Shown here one piece after another: positions 35,893-43,270 of a stretch of DNA of 64,000 bases. Origin of the DNA: Mucilaginibacter sp. KACC 22773. Its GTDB lineage: Bacteria > Bacteroidota > Bacteroidia > Sphingobacteriales > Sphingobacteriaceae. Every line of letters begins with the position of its first letter. Within the stretch, counting starts at the first letter, position 1. The stretch spans positions 7,192,001 to 7,256,000 of the forward strand of contig NZ_CP117883.1 in assembly GCF_028736215.1 (NCBI RefSeq), written 5' to 3'. The translations under genes and the position numbers were made by a program. The notes under the pieces were generated by a model that was not told where the DNA came from, ran no database searches, and saw only the letters and a program-made list of their open reading frames with translations.

Positions 35893-36279
35893 ATGAAAGA
35901 TAAACCCACTTTCGCCCCCGAACTGGCCATACCCAATGGCGTAAAAGACATTAGCTTTTATATTGAAGCTTTTGGTGCAGAAGAACTCCGGCGTTTCAGC
36001 AACGATGATGGAACTATACATGTGTCCGAATTATCCATTAACGGAGCCATGTTTCATCTCCACGAACAAACGCCACACTCAGGTTTGCACAGCCTGAATG
36101 GTGGCAGGCATTCTGTGGTTGTTGGATTATTTGTTGAGGATGTGCATGCCGTTATTGAGCAGGCCGTTACTGCCGGCGCAAAAATTACCTCGCCAGTGCA
36201 GGATTATGAGTATGGTTACAGGCAGGGCAGTATTGAAGATCCATTTGGGCACCGGTGGCAGATACAGAAGTCGATATAG
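35893..36279 (+). CDS. VOC family protein (glyoxalase/bleomycin-resistance fold)
   Basis: A 128-residue vicinal-oxygen-chelate protein of the PhnB-like type: 'GVKDISFYIEAFGAEELRRF', 'HVSELSINGAMFHLHEQ', 'VVVGLFVEDVHAVIEQAVTAGAKITSPVQDYEYGYRQGSIEDPFGHRWQIQ'. The last phrase, with D-P-F-G-H-x-W, is the family signature. Metal ligands would be the His/Glu positions on the paired beta-alpha-beta-beta-beta units. The substrate is not known. It follows the XRE gene by 15 bp and may belong to the same transcript. Confidence 0.9.
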   Translation: MKDKPTFAPELAIPNGVKDISFYIEAFGAEELRRFSNDDGTIHVSELSINGAMFHLHEQTPHSGLHSLNGGRHSVVVGLFVEDVHAVIEQAVTAGAKITSPVQDYEYGYRQGSIEDPFGHRWQIQKSI

Positions 36280-36344
36280 CGTTTGGAAGCTAAAATCAAG
36301 AGTTAAGGCGAAAAACATAATCAGGATCTTAAAATTAAATAACC

Positions 36345-36716
36345 ATGGCAAACCACCCAACTTTTGGTAATGGCAAAATCTGTTACATCGAGATCCCTGC
36401 GGATGATATCGCGGTATCAGCGGCTTTTTTTCAAAAGACATTTGGCTGGCACATCCGGCAGGACAACCAGGGGAATGTCTCTTTTGATGACGGTGTTGGC
36501 CAGGTAAGCGGCATGTGGGTAACCGGCCGCAAGCCCCAGGCAGAACCAGGCCTGATTATATCTATTATGGTTGATGATGCTGAAGCTACGGTGGCAACGA
36601 TTGCAGCCAATGGTGGCAATATAGTACAACCAATAGGTAAAGACTTTCCGGAGATAACGGCCCTATTTACAGATCCGGGCGGTAATTTATGGAGCATTTA
36701 TCAGCATAGGGGATAG
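36345..36716 (+). CDS. VOC family protein (glyoxalase-like)
   Basis: A 123-residue VOC protein, a different subtype from its neighbour: 'GKICYIEIPADDIAVSAAFFQKTFGWHIRQDNQGNVSFDDGVGQVSGMWVTGR' then 'GLIISIMVDDAEATVATIAANGGNIVQPIGKDFPEITALFTDPGGNLWSIYQH'. The two beta-alpha-beta-beta-beta units and the closing 'DPGGNLWSIYQ' are typical. No substrate can be assigned. The 65 bp between the two VOC genes contain one word-repeat fragment and no terminator, so they may be co-transcribed. Confidence 0.9.
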   Translation: MANHPTFGNGKICYIEIPADDIAVSAAFFQKTFGWHIRQDNQGNVSFDDGVGQVSGMWVTGRKPQAEPGLIISIMVDDAEATVATIAANGGNIVQPIGKDFPEITALFTDPGGNLWSIYQHRG

Positions 36717-36717
36717 A

Positions 36718-36815
36718 AAAGAGGCAAGAGATTAGAGCCAGGAATCAAGACATTTTTTTGGGTGATAACAATTTTGCTTAATCTTGCATCTTGATTCTAA
36801 CTTCTTGACTCTGAC
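36718..36815. repeat. Inverted repeat of AATCAAGA/TCTTGATT words before trmD
   Basis: Left arm 'agaggcaagagattagagcc' continuing 'aggaatcaagaca'; right arm 'tcttgcatcttgattctaac' continuing 'ttcttgactct'. The right arm read backwards nearly matches the left arm over about 30 bp, so the block can form a long hairpin. Confidence 0.65.
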
Positions 36816-36820
36816 AACAC

Positions 36821-37495
36821 ATGCGTTTTGATATTATTTCTGTTTTGCCCGGTTTACTGGAAAGCCCTTTTGCACATTCTATTTTACAGCGTGCCCAAAA
36901 AAAGGGCATTGCCGAAATTCATGTGCATAACCTGCGCGACTACTCCACCCAAAAACAAAAAAGTGTCGATGACTATCCCTACGGCGGTGGAAGCGGTATG
37001 GTAATGACCATCGCGCCCTTCGCGGCCTGTATCGAAAAGCTGAAAGCCGAAAGAGAATATGATGAAGTAATATTCATGTCGCCCGATGGCGAGCGGCTTA
37101 ACCAGGCTATCGCCAACCAGCTATCTATTAAGGGCAACATCATTATTTTATGCGGACATTATAAAGGAATTGATCAGCGCATCCGCGATATTTATGTTAC
37201 CCGCGAAATTAGCATAGGCGATTATGTACTATCAGGCGGCGAGTTACCTGCAGCAGTTTTGGTTGATGCCATTGTGCGCCTTATCCCTGGCGTACTCAGT
37301 GACGAAACCTCGGCCCTAAGCGACTCGTTCCAGGACGATATGCTGGATGCCCCTGTATACACCCGCCCCGCCGACTGGAATGGCCACAAAGTGCCTGATA
37401 TCCTTTTAAGTGGCAACACTCCCGAAATTGAAAAATGGCGCTTTGAGCAGGCGCTTGAACGCACAAAGCAGCGGAGGCCGGATTTGTTGGAGTGA
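36821..37495 (+). CDS. trmD: tRNA (guanine-N1-)-methyltransferase TrmD
   Basis: A 224-residue SPOUT-class enzyme that methylates G37 of tRNAs with G36. Knot-forming segments are visible: 'IIILCGHYKGIDQRIRD' and 'EISIGDYVLSGGELPAAVLVDAIVRLIPGVLSDETSALSDSF'. The N-terminal 'MRFDIISVLPGLLESPFAHSILQRAQKKG' is standard. Usually trmD directly follows rimM; here six genes and a terminator separate them. Length is normal. Confidence 0.96.
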   Translation: MRFDIISVLPGLLESPFAHSILQRAQKKGIAEIHVHNLRDYSTQKQKSVDDYPYGGGSGMVMTIAPFAACIEKLKAEREYDEVIFMSPDGERLNQAIANQLSIKGNIIILCGHYKGIDQRIRDIYVTREISIGDYVLSGGELPAAVLVDAIVRLIPGVLSDETSALSDSFQDDMLDAPVYTRPADWNGHKVPDILLSGNTPEIEKWRFEQALERTKQRRPDLLE

Positions 37496-37497
37496 TG

Positions 37498-37652
37498 GGT
37501 GGTGAGTAGTTGATTGGGTTGATTAGGAGAGTGGTTAGATTACAAATCAATCGGCTTATCTACTCCCTGAAGTTTGTTTTCTTTGCTACCAATTCAACAA
37601 CTCACTTAATCAACCATTCACCTAATCAACCCAATCAACCACTCACCAATTT
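37498..37652. repeat. Large inverted repeat of GTTGATT/AATCAAC words after trmD
   Basis: Left arm 'ggtgagtagttgattgggtt' continuing 'gattaggagagtggtt'. Right arm 'aatcaaccattcacctaatc' continuing 'aacccaatcaaccactcacc'. Reverse-complementing the right arm gives a close match of about 38 bp to the left arm. The two enclose about 55 bp of unrelated sequence. Confidence 0.75.
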
Positions 37653-37709
37653 TCCCTAAATTAGATTGCAACCAAACCATGCCTTTTGCATTACAGGTAT
37701 GTTGTAATC

Positions 37710-38273
37710 ATGAACCCCAGCCAGGAAGCCCAGCTTATTGAACAATGCCGAACGGATGCGGCTGCTTTTGGGCAGGTGTTTGACGCGTGGTACAAACCTG
37801 TATTTGGCTATATTATGCGCCGCACAGGCGACTATGATTTATCGAAGGATATTGCAGCCGAGACTTTTTTAAAAGCTTTTTTAAAAATTGGCGGCTTTCA
37901 ATGGCGGGGCATCCGCCTATCGTCATGGCTGTACCGCATAGCTACCAACGAGCTTAACCAATATTACCGCAGCAGTAAGTACAAGCCACAATCGTTACAG
38001 CAACTGATGGAAAACCCACAGATGGAGAAGCTGCTGCATGAAAACGCCGACGACGAACGGGAGGTGATGGAGCAGGAACTTAAAGCTTATGACGATTATA
38101 ACCGGATACGCCAGAACCTGCTGAAACTGGACATAAAATACCAGGAGGTAATCTCGTTGCGCTATTTTGAGCAAAAAAGCAATGCCGAGATTAGCGAGAT
38201 ATTGGGTAAAAACGAAGGAACGATTAAGTCGCTGCTATCGCGCGGATTGGAGAAATTAAGAAACATGTTGTAG
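37710..38273 (+). CDS. RNA polymerase sigma factor, ECF/sigma-70 family
   Basis: A 187-residue sigma factor with region 2 ('FDAWYKPVFGYIMRRTGDYDLSKDIAAETFLKAFLKIGGFQWRGIRLSSWLYRIATNELNQYYR') and region 4 ('LLKLDIKYQEVISLRYFEQKSNAEISEILGKNEGTIKSLLSRGLEKLRNML'). It is alternative rather than primary, because regions 1 and 3 are missing. The frame opens at a TTG at 37686, but the ATG at 37710 (MNPSQEAQLIEQC) is preferred. The next two genes are membrane proteins on the same strand, spaced 43 and 4 bp apart, the first of which may restrain this sigma factor. Confidence 0.92.
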   Translation: MNPSQEAQLIEQCRTDAAAFGQVFDAWYKPVFGYIMRRTGDYDLSKDIAAETFLKAFLKIGGFQWRGIRLSSWLYRIATNELNQYYRSSKYKPQSLQQLMENPQMEKLLHENADDEREVMEQELKAYDDYNRIRQNLLKLDIKYQEVISLRYFEQKSNAEISEILGKNEGTIKSLLSRGLEKLRNML

Positions 38274-38316
38274 CAGTGCAACCAAAATGAGTTAACGCAT
38301 TATAAGGGTAAGTAAC

Positions 38317-38808
38317 ATGAAAAATAACGATGAATTTTTAAAGCAAATGGAAAATTTAAAAGTACCGGATATAAACCCTTCGCAGCATCAGGATACGGTA
38401 AAAATGGCCATCATGAATGCCAGCCGCTCGGCCGCTCTTGGGGTTTGGCTTATAGCAGTGCCCTGCTATTTTTTATTATGTGTATTTATGTTTTATTTCT
38501 TCCATGCCCGTATGGGCTGGTTCGCCGCTATGTTTAGCCTGCTATCGGGTTTAGCAAAAGTTCCCTTTATTGATTTCCTGGGGCCGATAGTGTTGTTTGT
38601 GCTGCCTATTGTATGTATCGTCATCAATGTGCTTTCCATCTTGCACGTAGGGGTAAAAAACATCGATCCCGACAGGCGTAAGGTGAAGGAGGTGAGCATC
38701 ACCATTAAAATAAAATTTTGGAACATTGTGCTCATCCTAATCAGCCTGGCTATCGTGTTTGTTTTTATAAGTTATGTAATGACCGAAAGTATCTCCATTA
38801 AAAGTTAA
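38317..38808 (+). CDS. Membrane protein, possible anti-sigma factor
   Basis: A 163-residue protein. The cytoplasmic N-terminal segment (about 1-38, 'MKNNDEFLKQMENLKVPDINPSQHQDTVKMAIMNASRS') is followed by three to four transmembrane helices ('ALGVWLIAVPCYFLLCVFMFYFF', 'FIDFLGPIVLFVLPIVCIVINVL', 'FWNIVLILISLAIVFVFISYVM'). A short soluble N-terminus plus membrane helices directly downstream of an ECF sigma factor is the usual layout of an anti-sigma factor. No zinc-binding HxxxCxxC motif is present, so this remains a context-based suggestion. Confidence 0.6.
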   Translation: MKNNDEFLKQMENLKVPDINPSQHQDTVKMAIMNASRSAALGVWLIAVPCYFLLCVFMFYFFHARMGWFAAMFSLLSGLAKVPFIDFLGPIVLFVLPIVCIVINVLSILHVGVKNIDPDRRKVKEVSITIKIKFWNIVLILISLAIVFVFISYVMTESISIKS

Positions 38809-38812
38809 GCTC

Positions 38813-39052
38813 ATGAAATTAAACTGGTTTATCCGCAAAGGAATTATTTATTACCCGGTAGCCATAGCCGGGTGGCTGATATTCGCCCTGGCATTTGCCT
38901 ATGCCGTTTACACATTTATCGATATTGACAAACGCTCGCACTCGGTGAGCGATACGCTCATCAATTTTGTTTTTAACCTGCTTATCATCGGCCTGTTTTA
39001 TACCGTGATAGCCTATTTTACCGAAAAAAGGCCGGCAGCAACAGACGATTAA
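38813..39052 (+). CDS. Small two-helix membrane protein
   Basis: A 79-residue protein with two hydrophobic helices (about 12-32 and 48-68) and a short charged tail ('TEKRPAATDD'). It starts 4 bp after the putative anti-sigma gene and is clearly in the same operon. No domain is recognised. It may be an accessory part of the sigma/anti-sigma unit. Confidence 0.65.
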   Translation: MKLNWFIRKGIIYYPVAIAGWLIFALAFAYAVYTFIDIDKRSHSVSDTLINFVFNLLIIGLFYTVIAYFTEKRPAATDD

Positions 39053-39087
39053 TTTCGGGGTACTTAAAGATTTACAAAAAAGATAGC

Positions 39088-39130
39088 AACCACTCACATA
39101 ATCAACCAAATCAACCATTCGCCACCCCCG
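39088..39130. repeat. AATCAACC word repeat before rplS
   Basis: 'caaccactcacataatcaac' followed by 'caaatcaaccattcgccacc': same word family as 2357-2447 and 37498-37652, here in one orientation only. Confidence 0.55.
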
Positions 39131-39209
39131 GATTGTTAACAAATTACAAATTGTGGAAATTTTTAAAATAGGTTTTTATTTATCAAAAAAAAGCCCTATA
39201 ATTGCAATC

Positions 39210-39232
39210 CGATTTTTACGGGCTAAAAATCG
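39210..39232 (+). promoter_or_regulatory. rplS leader hairpin
   Basis: Perfect 9-bp stem CGATTTTTA (39210-39218), loop CGGGC, TAAAAATCG (39224-39232), 18 nt before the L19 start. TATAATTG (39197-39204) just upstream resembles a -7 box. An L19 leader is described for Flavobacteriia; identity with this one is not checked. Confidence 0.55.
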
Positions 39233-39250
39233 CTTTAAGAGCTAAAAATC

Positions 39251-39598
39251 ATGGATTTAGTAAAATTTGTTGAAGAGCAATCAATAGAAAAAAGACAGTT
39301 TCCTTCCTTCAAGGCCGGTGATACTGTAAGTGTGCATTATAAAATCAGAGAAGGAAACAAAGAACGTATCCAGCTTTACCAAGGTGTTGTTATACAACGT
39401 AACAGCGCAGGTAACTCGGAAACATTCACTGTTCGTAAAGTTTCTAACGGTATAGGTGTTGAGCGTATCTTCCCTATTAACTCTCCAAACATTGATAAAA
39501 TAGAGGTGAACAGCGTTGGTAAAGTGCGTCGCTCTAAATTATACTATCTGCGTGCCCTTACCGGTAAAGCAGCTCGTATCAAATCAAAAAGAGTTTAA
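39251..39598 (+). CDS. rplS: 50S ribosomal protein L19
   Basis: A 115-residue bL19 located at the 30S-50S interface. The core 'FKAGDTVSVHYKIREGNKERIQLYQGVVIQRNSAGNSETFTVRKVSNGIGVERIFPINSPNIDKIEVNSVGKVRRSKLYYLRALTGKAARIK' is complete. It is the last member of the usual rpsP-rimM-trmD-rplS set but here has its own leader and a strong terminator, so it is a separate transcription unit. Confidence 0.97.
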   Translation: MDLVKFVEEQSIEKRQFPSFKAGDTVSVHYKIREGNKERIQLYQGVVIQRNSAGNSETFTVRKVSNGIGVERIFPINSPNIDKIEVNSVGKVRRSKLYYLRALTGKAARIKSKRV

Positions 39599-39637
39599 TT
39601 ACCCAACCTCTTTTTTAAGAGGCATACACAAAAGCTT

Positions 39638-39859
39638 TCAAAAAAGGCCTTTTCTGATTCGTCGGGAAAGGCCTTTTTTATGGGAAAAATTAAGGGCGAA
39701 AATGAGTAAATTGTTGTCGCTGAATGTAATGACCAATTTATCCGCCACGCATAGCCGGTAAAATTCGCCGGTCTTCCGGTTCCTTCCATGTGAGAACTCG
39801 CCTGCTTCTATAAGGCAGGTCCTGAACGCTCTCCGGTCATAGTCCAGCGGTTGATTGCT
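39638..39859 (-). pseudogene. Possible gene remnant, in frame after the metallophosphoesterase stop
   Basis: Directly after the TAA of the phosphoesterase gene (39860-39862) the same frame stays open for 73 codons to a TGA. The part from 39859 to about 39680 has protein-like composition ('AFRTCLIEAGEFSHGRNRKT', 'GEFYRLCVADKLVITFSDNN'). It has no ATG/GTG/TTG start. The last dozen codons overlap the rplS terminator. It could be a decayed gene fragment, a former extension of the phosphoesterase, or chance. Confidence 0.25.
39640..39679 (+). terminator. Intrinsic terminator of rplS
   Basis: AAAAAAGGCCTTT (39640-39652)/AAAGGCCTTTTTT (39667-39679), perfect 13-bp arms. A smaller stem CCTCTT/AAGAGG lies just upstream (39607-39622). 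Confidence 0.88.
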
Positions 39860-40597
39860 TTAATAGGCTCTTCTCAACCTATCAGCAAATTCATCCGGCA
39901 GGGGGCTCTTTTCTATTGCGGCAGCCGCTTTTTCAACATCATGCGGAACGCGGATAAATGCAGCCTGTATGCTGTTTTTATCCAACACGGTGCTTGCATC
40001 ATTCAGGGTTAATATCACATAGCAGGCATCAGGGTTTCCGTCTTTTGGTTTACCTGCCGAGCCAATGTTAATGACGTGTTTGAATTTTTGCTTACTGGTT
40101 GTTATAACGCGATGATACGGCTTATGCGAATGGCCTACGCAGAGTATATCTGCATTGGCTTCTTCCATCATTTCCAACACATAGTCTTCATCCAAATCTT
40201 CTAAAACATATTCGTCAACGCTGCGGGTGCTGCCATGGGCCAGTACCATATTTAACGGTCCGCCGGGCGGGTTAAATTCAAGGCGGATGCGTGCCGGAAG
40301 TGCTGCAAGGTATTTGCGGTTTTCATCATCAATCAAATGGTAGGCGTGGCTTTTTCCCGGTTCGGTTAGGCTTTGGGGAGTAGTAATTATTTTTTTAGGT
40401 TTCAGGTCGTGGTTGCCTGCAAGCGTTGCAATACCCCGTTTGCGTATTTGCGCAATTACTTCATTTGGCCAAACGTTGTAGCCAACCAAATCGCCCAGGC
40501 AGTAAACCGCATCGGCCTGGCGTTTGTCTAAATCGGCCAGCAGGGCTTCAAACGCAGGCAGGTTGGCGTGTATATCTGAAAAAAGAGCAATCCTCAT
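39860..40597 (-). CDS. Metallophosphoesterase (calcineurin-like), in the arsenic operon
   Basis: A 245-residue phosphoesterase. Metal-binding motifs are D-x-H ('FSDIHANLPAFEALL'), G-D ('CLGDLVGYN'), G-N-H-D ('LAGNHDL'), H-G and G-H-S-H ('CVGHSHKPYHRV'), all in the proper order for the YfcE/DUF2156-type class III phosphodiesterases. Its ATG overlaps the stop of the ACR3 gene (TAATG), so it is translated with the arsenite pump. A related metallophosphoesterase inside ars operons is uncommon; its role in arsenic handling is unknown. The substrate could be a nucleotide or a sugar phosphate. Confidence 0.85.
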   Translation of the reverse strand: MRIALFSDIHANLPAFEALLADLDKRQADAVYCLGDLVGYNVWPNEVIAQIRKRGIATLAGNHDLKPKKIITTPQSLTEPGKSHAYHLIDDENRKYLAALPARIRLEFNPPGGPLNMVLAHGSTRSVDEYVLEDLDEDYVLEMMEEANADILCVGHSHKPYHRVITTSKQKFKHVINIGSAGKPKDGNPDACYVILTLNDASTVLDKNSIQAAFIRVPHDVEKAAAAIEKSPLPDEFADRLRRAY

Positions 40598-41682
40598 TAC
40601 CGTACCGGTGCTATTGTTTTTGCGGCATAATACTTTTTGCGGAAATAAAAGGCCAGGTTAACCAGGGCAATGAGTGCCGGCACTTCAACCAGCGGGCCTA
40701 TAACCCCCGCAAACGCTTCGCCCGAATTGATGCCGAAAACACCAATGGCAACAGCTATGGCCAATTCAAAATTATTGCCTGTAGCGGTAAAGGCTATAGA
40801 GGTGCTGCGCGAGTAATCGGCGCCAAATGATTTGCCAATAAAAAAACTCAACACAAACATGATGGTAAAGTAAATAACCAATGGTATGGCAATGCGGATA
40901 ACATCAAAAGGGATTTGAACGATAAGATTCCCTTTAAGGCTAAACATTACAACGATAGTAAACAACAAGGCTACCAGTGTTATTGGCGATATGAAAGGTA
41001 CATATTTGGTTTGAAACCAGGCCTCGCCTTTAATTTTGATAAGCGTATAACGGCTGATGATGCCCGCTGCAAAGGGAATACCGAGATAAATACCCACGCT
41101 TTTAGCAATTTCGGGAATAGTAATATTTACAGCCAATCCTTTTAAGCCAAATAACGGCGGCAGTATGGTAATAAAAATATAAGCATATACGCTATAGAGC
41201 AATACCTGGAAAATACTGTTCAGTGCTATGAGTCCGGCCGCGTATTCGCGGTTGCCTTCAGCCAGTTCGTTCCAAACCACTACCATGGCAATGCAACGGG
41301 CCAGGCCTATCAGTATCAGCCCAACCATATAAGCCGGATGGTCACGCAGCAAGGTTATAGCCAAAACAAACATCAGTATTGGCCCAATTATCCAGTTTAA
41401 AATTAGCGACGCGCTTAACACTTTAGCATCTTTAAATACTTCGCCCATGTTTTCGTACTTTACTTTGGCAAGGGGTGGGTACATCATCAGTATCAAACCT
41501 ATCGCCAACGGAATATTAGTAGTGCCGCTGGAAAATGAATTGATAAAGCCAGAGGAGGAGGGAATAAAATAACCAACCCCAACTCCAACGGCCATCGCCA
41601 GGAAGATCCACAGGGTAAGGTAACGGTCAAGGAAACCTAATTTTTTACGTTCGGCCACAGGGGCGCAGTTATTTGCTGACAT
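40597..41682 (-). CDS. ACR3-family arsenite efflux permease
   Basis: A 361-residue transporter with about ten membrane helices. It has the ACR3 signature in 'YPPLAKVKYENMGEVFKDAKVLSASLILNWIIGPILMFVLA' and the conserved Cys-containing helix 'LIGLARCIAMVVVWNELAEGN' (the R-C-I-A-M-V motif; this Cys is essential in studied members). It exports arsenite across the inner membrane. The ATG at 41682 (MSANNCAPVAERKKL) is preferred over an earlier one at 41736 because the intervening 18 residues overlap the arsC end and are not family-like. It lies between arsC and the metallophosphoesterase. Confidence 0.93.
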   Translation of the reverse strand: MSANNCAPVAERKKLGFLDRYLTLWIFLAMAVGVGVGYFIPSSSGFINSFSSGTTNIPLAIGLILMMYPPLAKVKYENMGEVFKDAKVLSASLILNWIIGPILMFVLAITLLRDHPAYMVGLILIGLARCIAMVVVWNELAEGNREYAAGLIALNSIFQVLLYSVYAYIFITILPPLFGLKGLAVNITIPEIAKSVGIYLGIPFAAGIISRYTLIKIKGEAWFQTKYVPFISPITLVALLFTIVVMFSLKGNLIVQIPFDVIRIAIPLVIYFTIMFVLSFFIGKSFGADYSRSTSIAFTATGNNFELAIAVAIGVFGINSGEAFAGVIGPLVEVPALIALVNLAFYFRKKYYAAKTIAPVR

Positions 41683-41728
41683 ATTGATTTTATGGGATGA
41701 CGGCGTTAAACGAAGTTGTGTAAAGGGT

Positions 41729-42145
41729 TTATCCAATATGCTGTTTTACAAAATTGGCTGCGTAAACTTTGATGATATCCCTTACGTTCCTAAACTCATT
41801 CAAAATTTCTTCGGGCGTTCCCTTTGCTTTTGCCGGATCGGGAAAGTTATGGTGAAAACGCTGCACATCGCCCGGGAAAAACGGACAGGCCTCATTGGCA
41901 TTATCGCAAACGGTTATTACGTAATCAAACGGAATATTGACGTACTCATCCACATGGTTTGATGTGTGTTTTGAAATGTCGATATGGTCTTCGGCCATTA
42001 CCTGTATGGCTTTCGGGTTAACGCCGTGGGTTTCTATCCCGGCGCTGTAAATGTTGGCTTTATCGCTTGCGAAAAAGCGCAGGTAACCTTCGGCCAACTG
42101 GCTGCGGCAGCTGTTGCCGGTACATAGTACTAAAATATTTTTCAT
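41729..42145 (-). CDS. arsC: Arsenate reductase, thioredoxin-coupled (low-MW phosphatase type)
   Basis: A 138-residue ArsC. The P-loop is C8-T-G-N-S-C-R14 (C-x5-R), with the redox relay Cys80 and Cys87 in 'VCDNANEACPFFPG' and the catalytic Asp in 'FPDPAKAKGTPEE'. It reduces arsenate to arsenite using thioredoxin, which the ACR3 pump then exports. The ATG overlaps the end of the upstream acetyltransferase gene by 4 bp (ATGA), so the start at 42145 is well supported. Confidence 0.96.
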   Translation of the reverse strand: MKNILVLCTGNSCRSQLAEGYLRFFASDKANIYSAGIETHGVNPKAIQVMAEDHIDISKHTSNHVDEYVNIPFDYVITVCDNANEACPFFPGDVQRFHHNFPDPAKAKGTPEEILNEFRNVRDIIKVYAANFVKQHIG

Positions 42146-42576
42146 GCTGTTTTTAGTGTTTTCTTCATTACTATGGCCGATTGCGGACAAACATGGCTAA
42201 ACTCCGTTGATTGCTGAACCTCGGCCGGAACCTGGGCCCGGGTGATCTTTTGATATTCTTTTTTACTGAAATATTCCGGGGCTGTTTCTGTAAGCAAATA
42301 AATTTCCCGAAGCTGCCTGGCGGCAGCAAGCTTTTCTATTTTATCAAGCAGCCGGCTTGCTATACCCTTGCCGCGATAAGCAGCCGATACAGCTACAGAA
42401 CGGAGCAAACAATAGCTGTCATAAATTTCGAGACCCGCTACACCTATTACATCTTCATCCTGTAAAGCAATTACAAAATTTTCGAGGGTTTGCGGCAAAT
42501 CATCCGTAGGGAGTTTTTCAGCTGCCAGCAAGGCAATTACTTTTGCCCTGTAGGTTTCTGCTTTTTCTATTTGCAT
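42142..42576 (-). CDS. ArsN2-like GNAT N-acetyltransferase
   Basis: A 144-residue GNAT enzyme. The acetyl-CoA loop is 'VSAAYRGKGIASRLLDKIEKLAAARQLREIYLLTETAPEYFSKKEYQKI'. The C-terminal 'RAQVPAEVQQSTEFSHVCPQSAIVMKK' is the feature that marks the ArsN2 group encoded in ars operons. Related ArsN1 proteins acetylate the arsenic antibiotic arsinothricin; the substrate of ArsN2 is less clear. It overlaps arsC by 4 bp and lies 74 bp after the DUF6428 gene. Confidence 0.85.
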   Translation of the reverse strand: MQIEKAETYRAKVIALLAAEKLPTDDLPQTLENFVIALQDEDVIGVAGLEIYDSYCLLRSVAVSAAYRGKGIASRLLDKIEKLAAARQLREIYLLTETAPEYFSKKEYQKITRAQVPAEVQQSTEFSHVCPQSAIVMKKTLKTA

Positions 42577-42650
42577 GGCTTATTAAATAAGTAATTATAT
42601 CCAAACAGCGTTTTTGCTTTGCGCTTTATGCCTTCATGCCTTTAGTTCAA

Positions 42651-43220
42651 TTAGCAACAGCCGGAGCCTGGTGTACAGCATGCTGCAGCGTCAGCAACAA
42701 GGTTTTTTAATTGAATTTTTGGCTTTACTGTAACAACAGGCTCGCAGCACTCTTCGCCTTTATCGTTGGTGCCGCAACCGCCGCCTCTTTCTATCGCTTT
42801 GCATTGCACCGCATCGGGCCTTAAGTCAACAACCAGGTTATCGCCATCTATCAATATTTCTTTTGGCAGCATTTGGCGGGTATCAAATTCCGAATTGCCA
42901 AATTCAATTTTCACCGTTCCGTCGGGATTTAAAGGCAGCGCCTTTTCAACAAGGGTAATAATTGATAGTGCTTTGCCAACTATCATGGCCCTGTCCTGTT
43001 GCCTGCCTTCGGGTTCCCATAGTTGTACAATAATTTCCGTCCAGGAATTCATTACGCCGCCACAATCTACTGATGTAATGGGCGCTTGTTTTATTTCGGT
43101 AATATGGTAGGCAGCATCTACCCATTGGTTTTCTGCATATTGAAACTGCAACGTTAAACCAGGGTGTTGTTCCAATGTGTCTTTGAATGTTTTCCAGGTT
43201 ATAGCTTCTGTCTTGTTCAT
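42651..43220 (-). CDS. DUF6428 family protein with cysteine-rich C-terminus, arsenic cluster
   Basis: A 189-residue protein found in Bacteroidota ars clusters. Residues 1-130 form a beta-rich domain ('LTLQFQYAENQWVDAAYHITEIKQAPITSVDCGGVMNSWTEIIVQLWEP'). The C-terminal 50 residues carry many Cys, in 'QCKAIERGGGCG', 'EECCEP' and the end 'AACCTPGSGCC'. Vicinal Cys pairs of this kind bind As(III) well, so a role as arsenite chaperone, sink or sensor is plausible, but no activity is known to me. It has its own candidate ArsR operator (43237-43256) directly upstream. Confidence 0.75.
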   Translation of the reverse strand: MNKTEAITWKTFKDTLEQHPGLTLQFQYAENQWVDAAYHITEIKQAPITSVDCGGVMNSWTEIIVQLWEPEGRQQDRAMIVGKALSIITLVEKALPLNPDGTVKIEFGNSEFDTRQMLPKEILIDGDNLVVDLRPDAVQCKAIERGGGCGTNDKGEECCEPVVTVKPKIQLKNLVADAAACCTPGSGCC

Positions 43221-43236
43221 AACTTTTAATTTTATT

Positions 43237-43256
43237 ATTGCAATATTGCGATTGAT
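43237..43256 (-). promoter_or_regulatory. Candidate ArsR operator upstream of the DUF6428 gene
   Basis: ATTGCAATATTGCGATTGAT, containing the perfect palindrome GCAATATTGC. It differs at only three positions from the site before arsR. It lies 16 bp before the DUF6428 start. Confidence 0.65.
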
Positions 43257-43270
43257 TCAGCCAAATTTTT

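Noticed and set aside
39595..39789. 64-codon minus-strand frame with an ATG near the rplS terminator
   Set aside because: It runs through the terminator and the rplS stop region, and its composition is not coding; the other frame in this region looks better but is itself weak.
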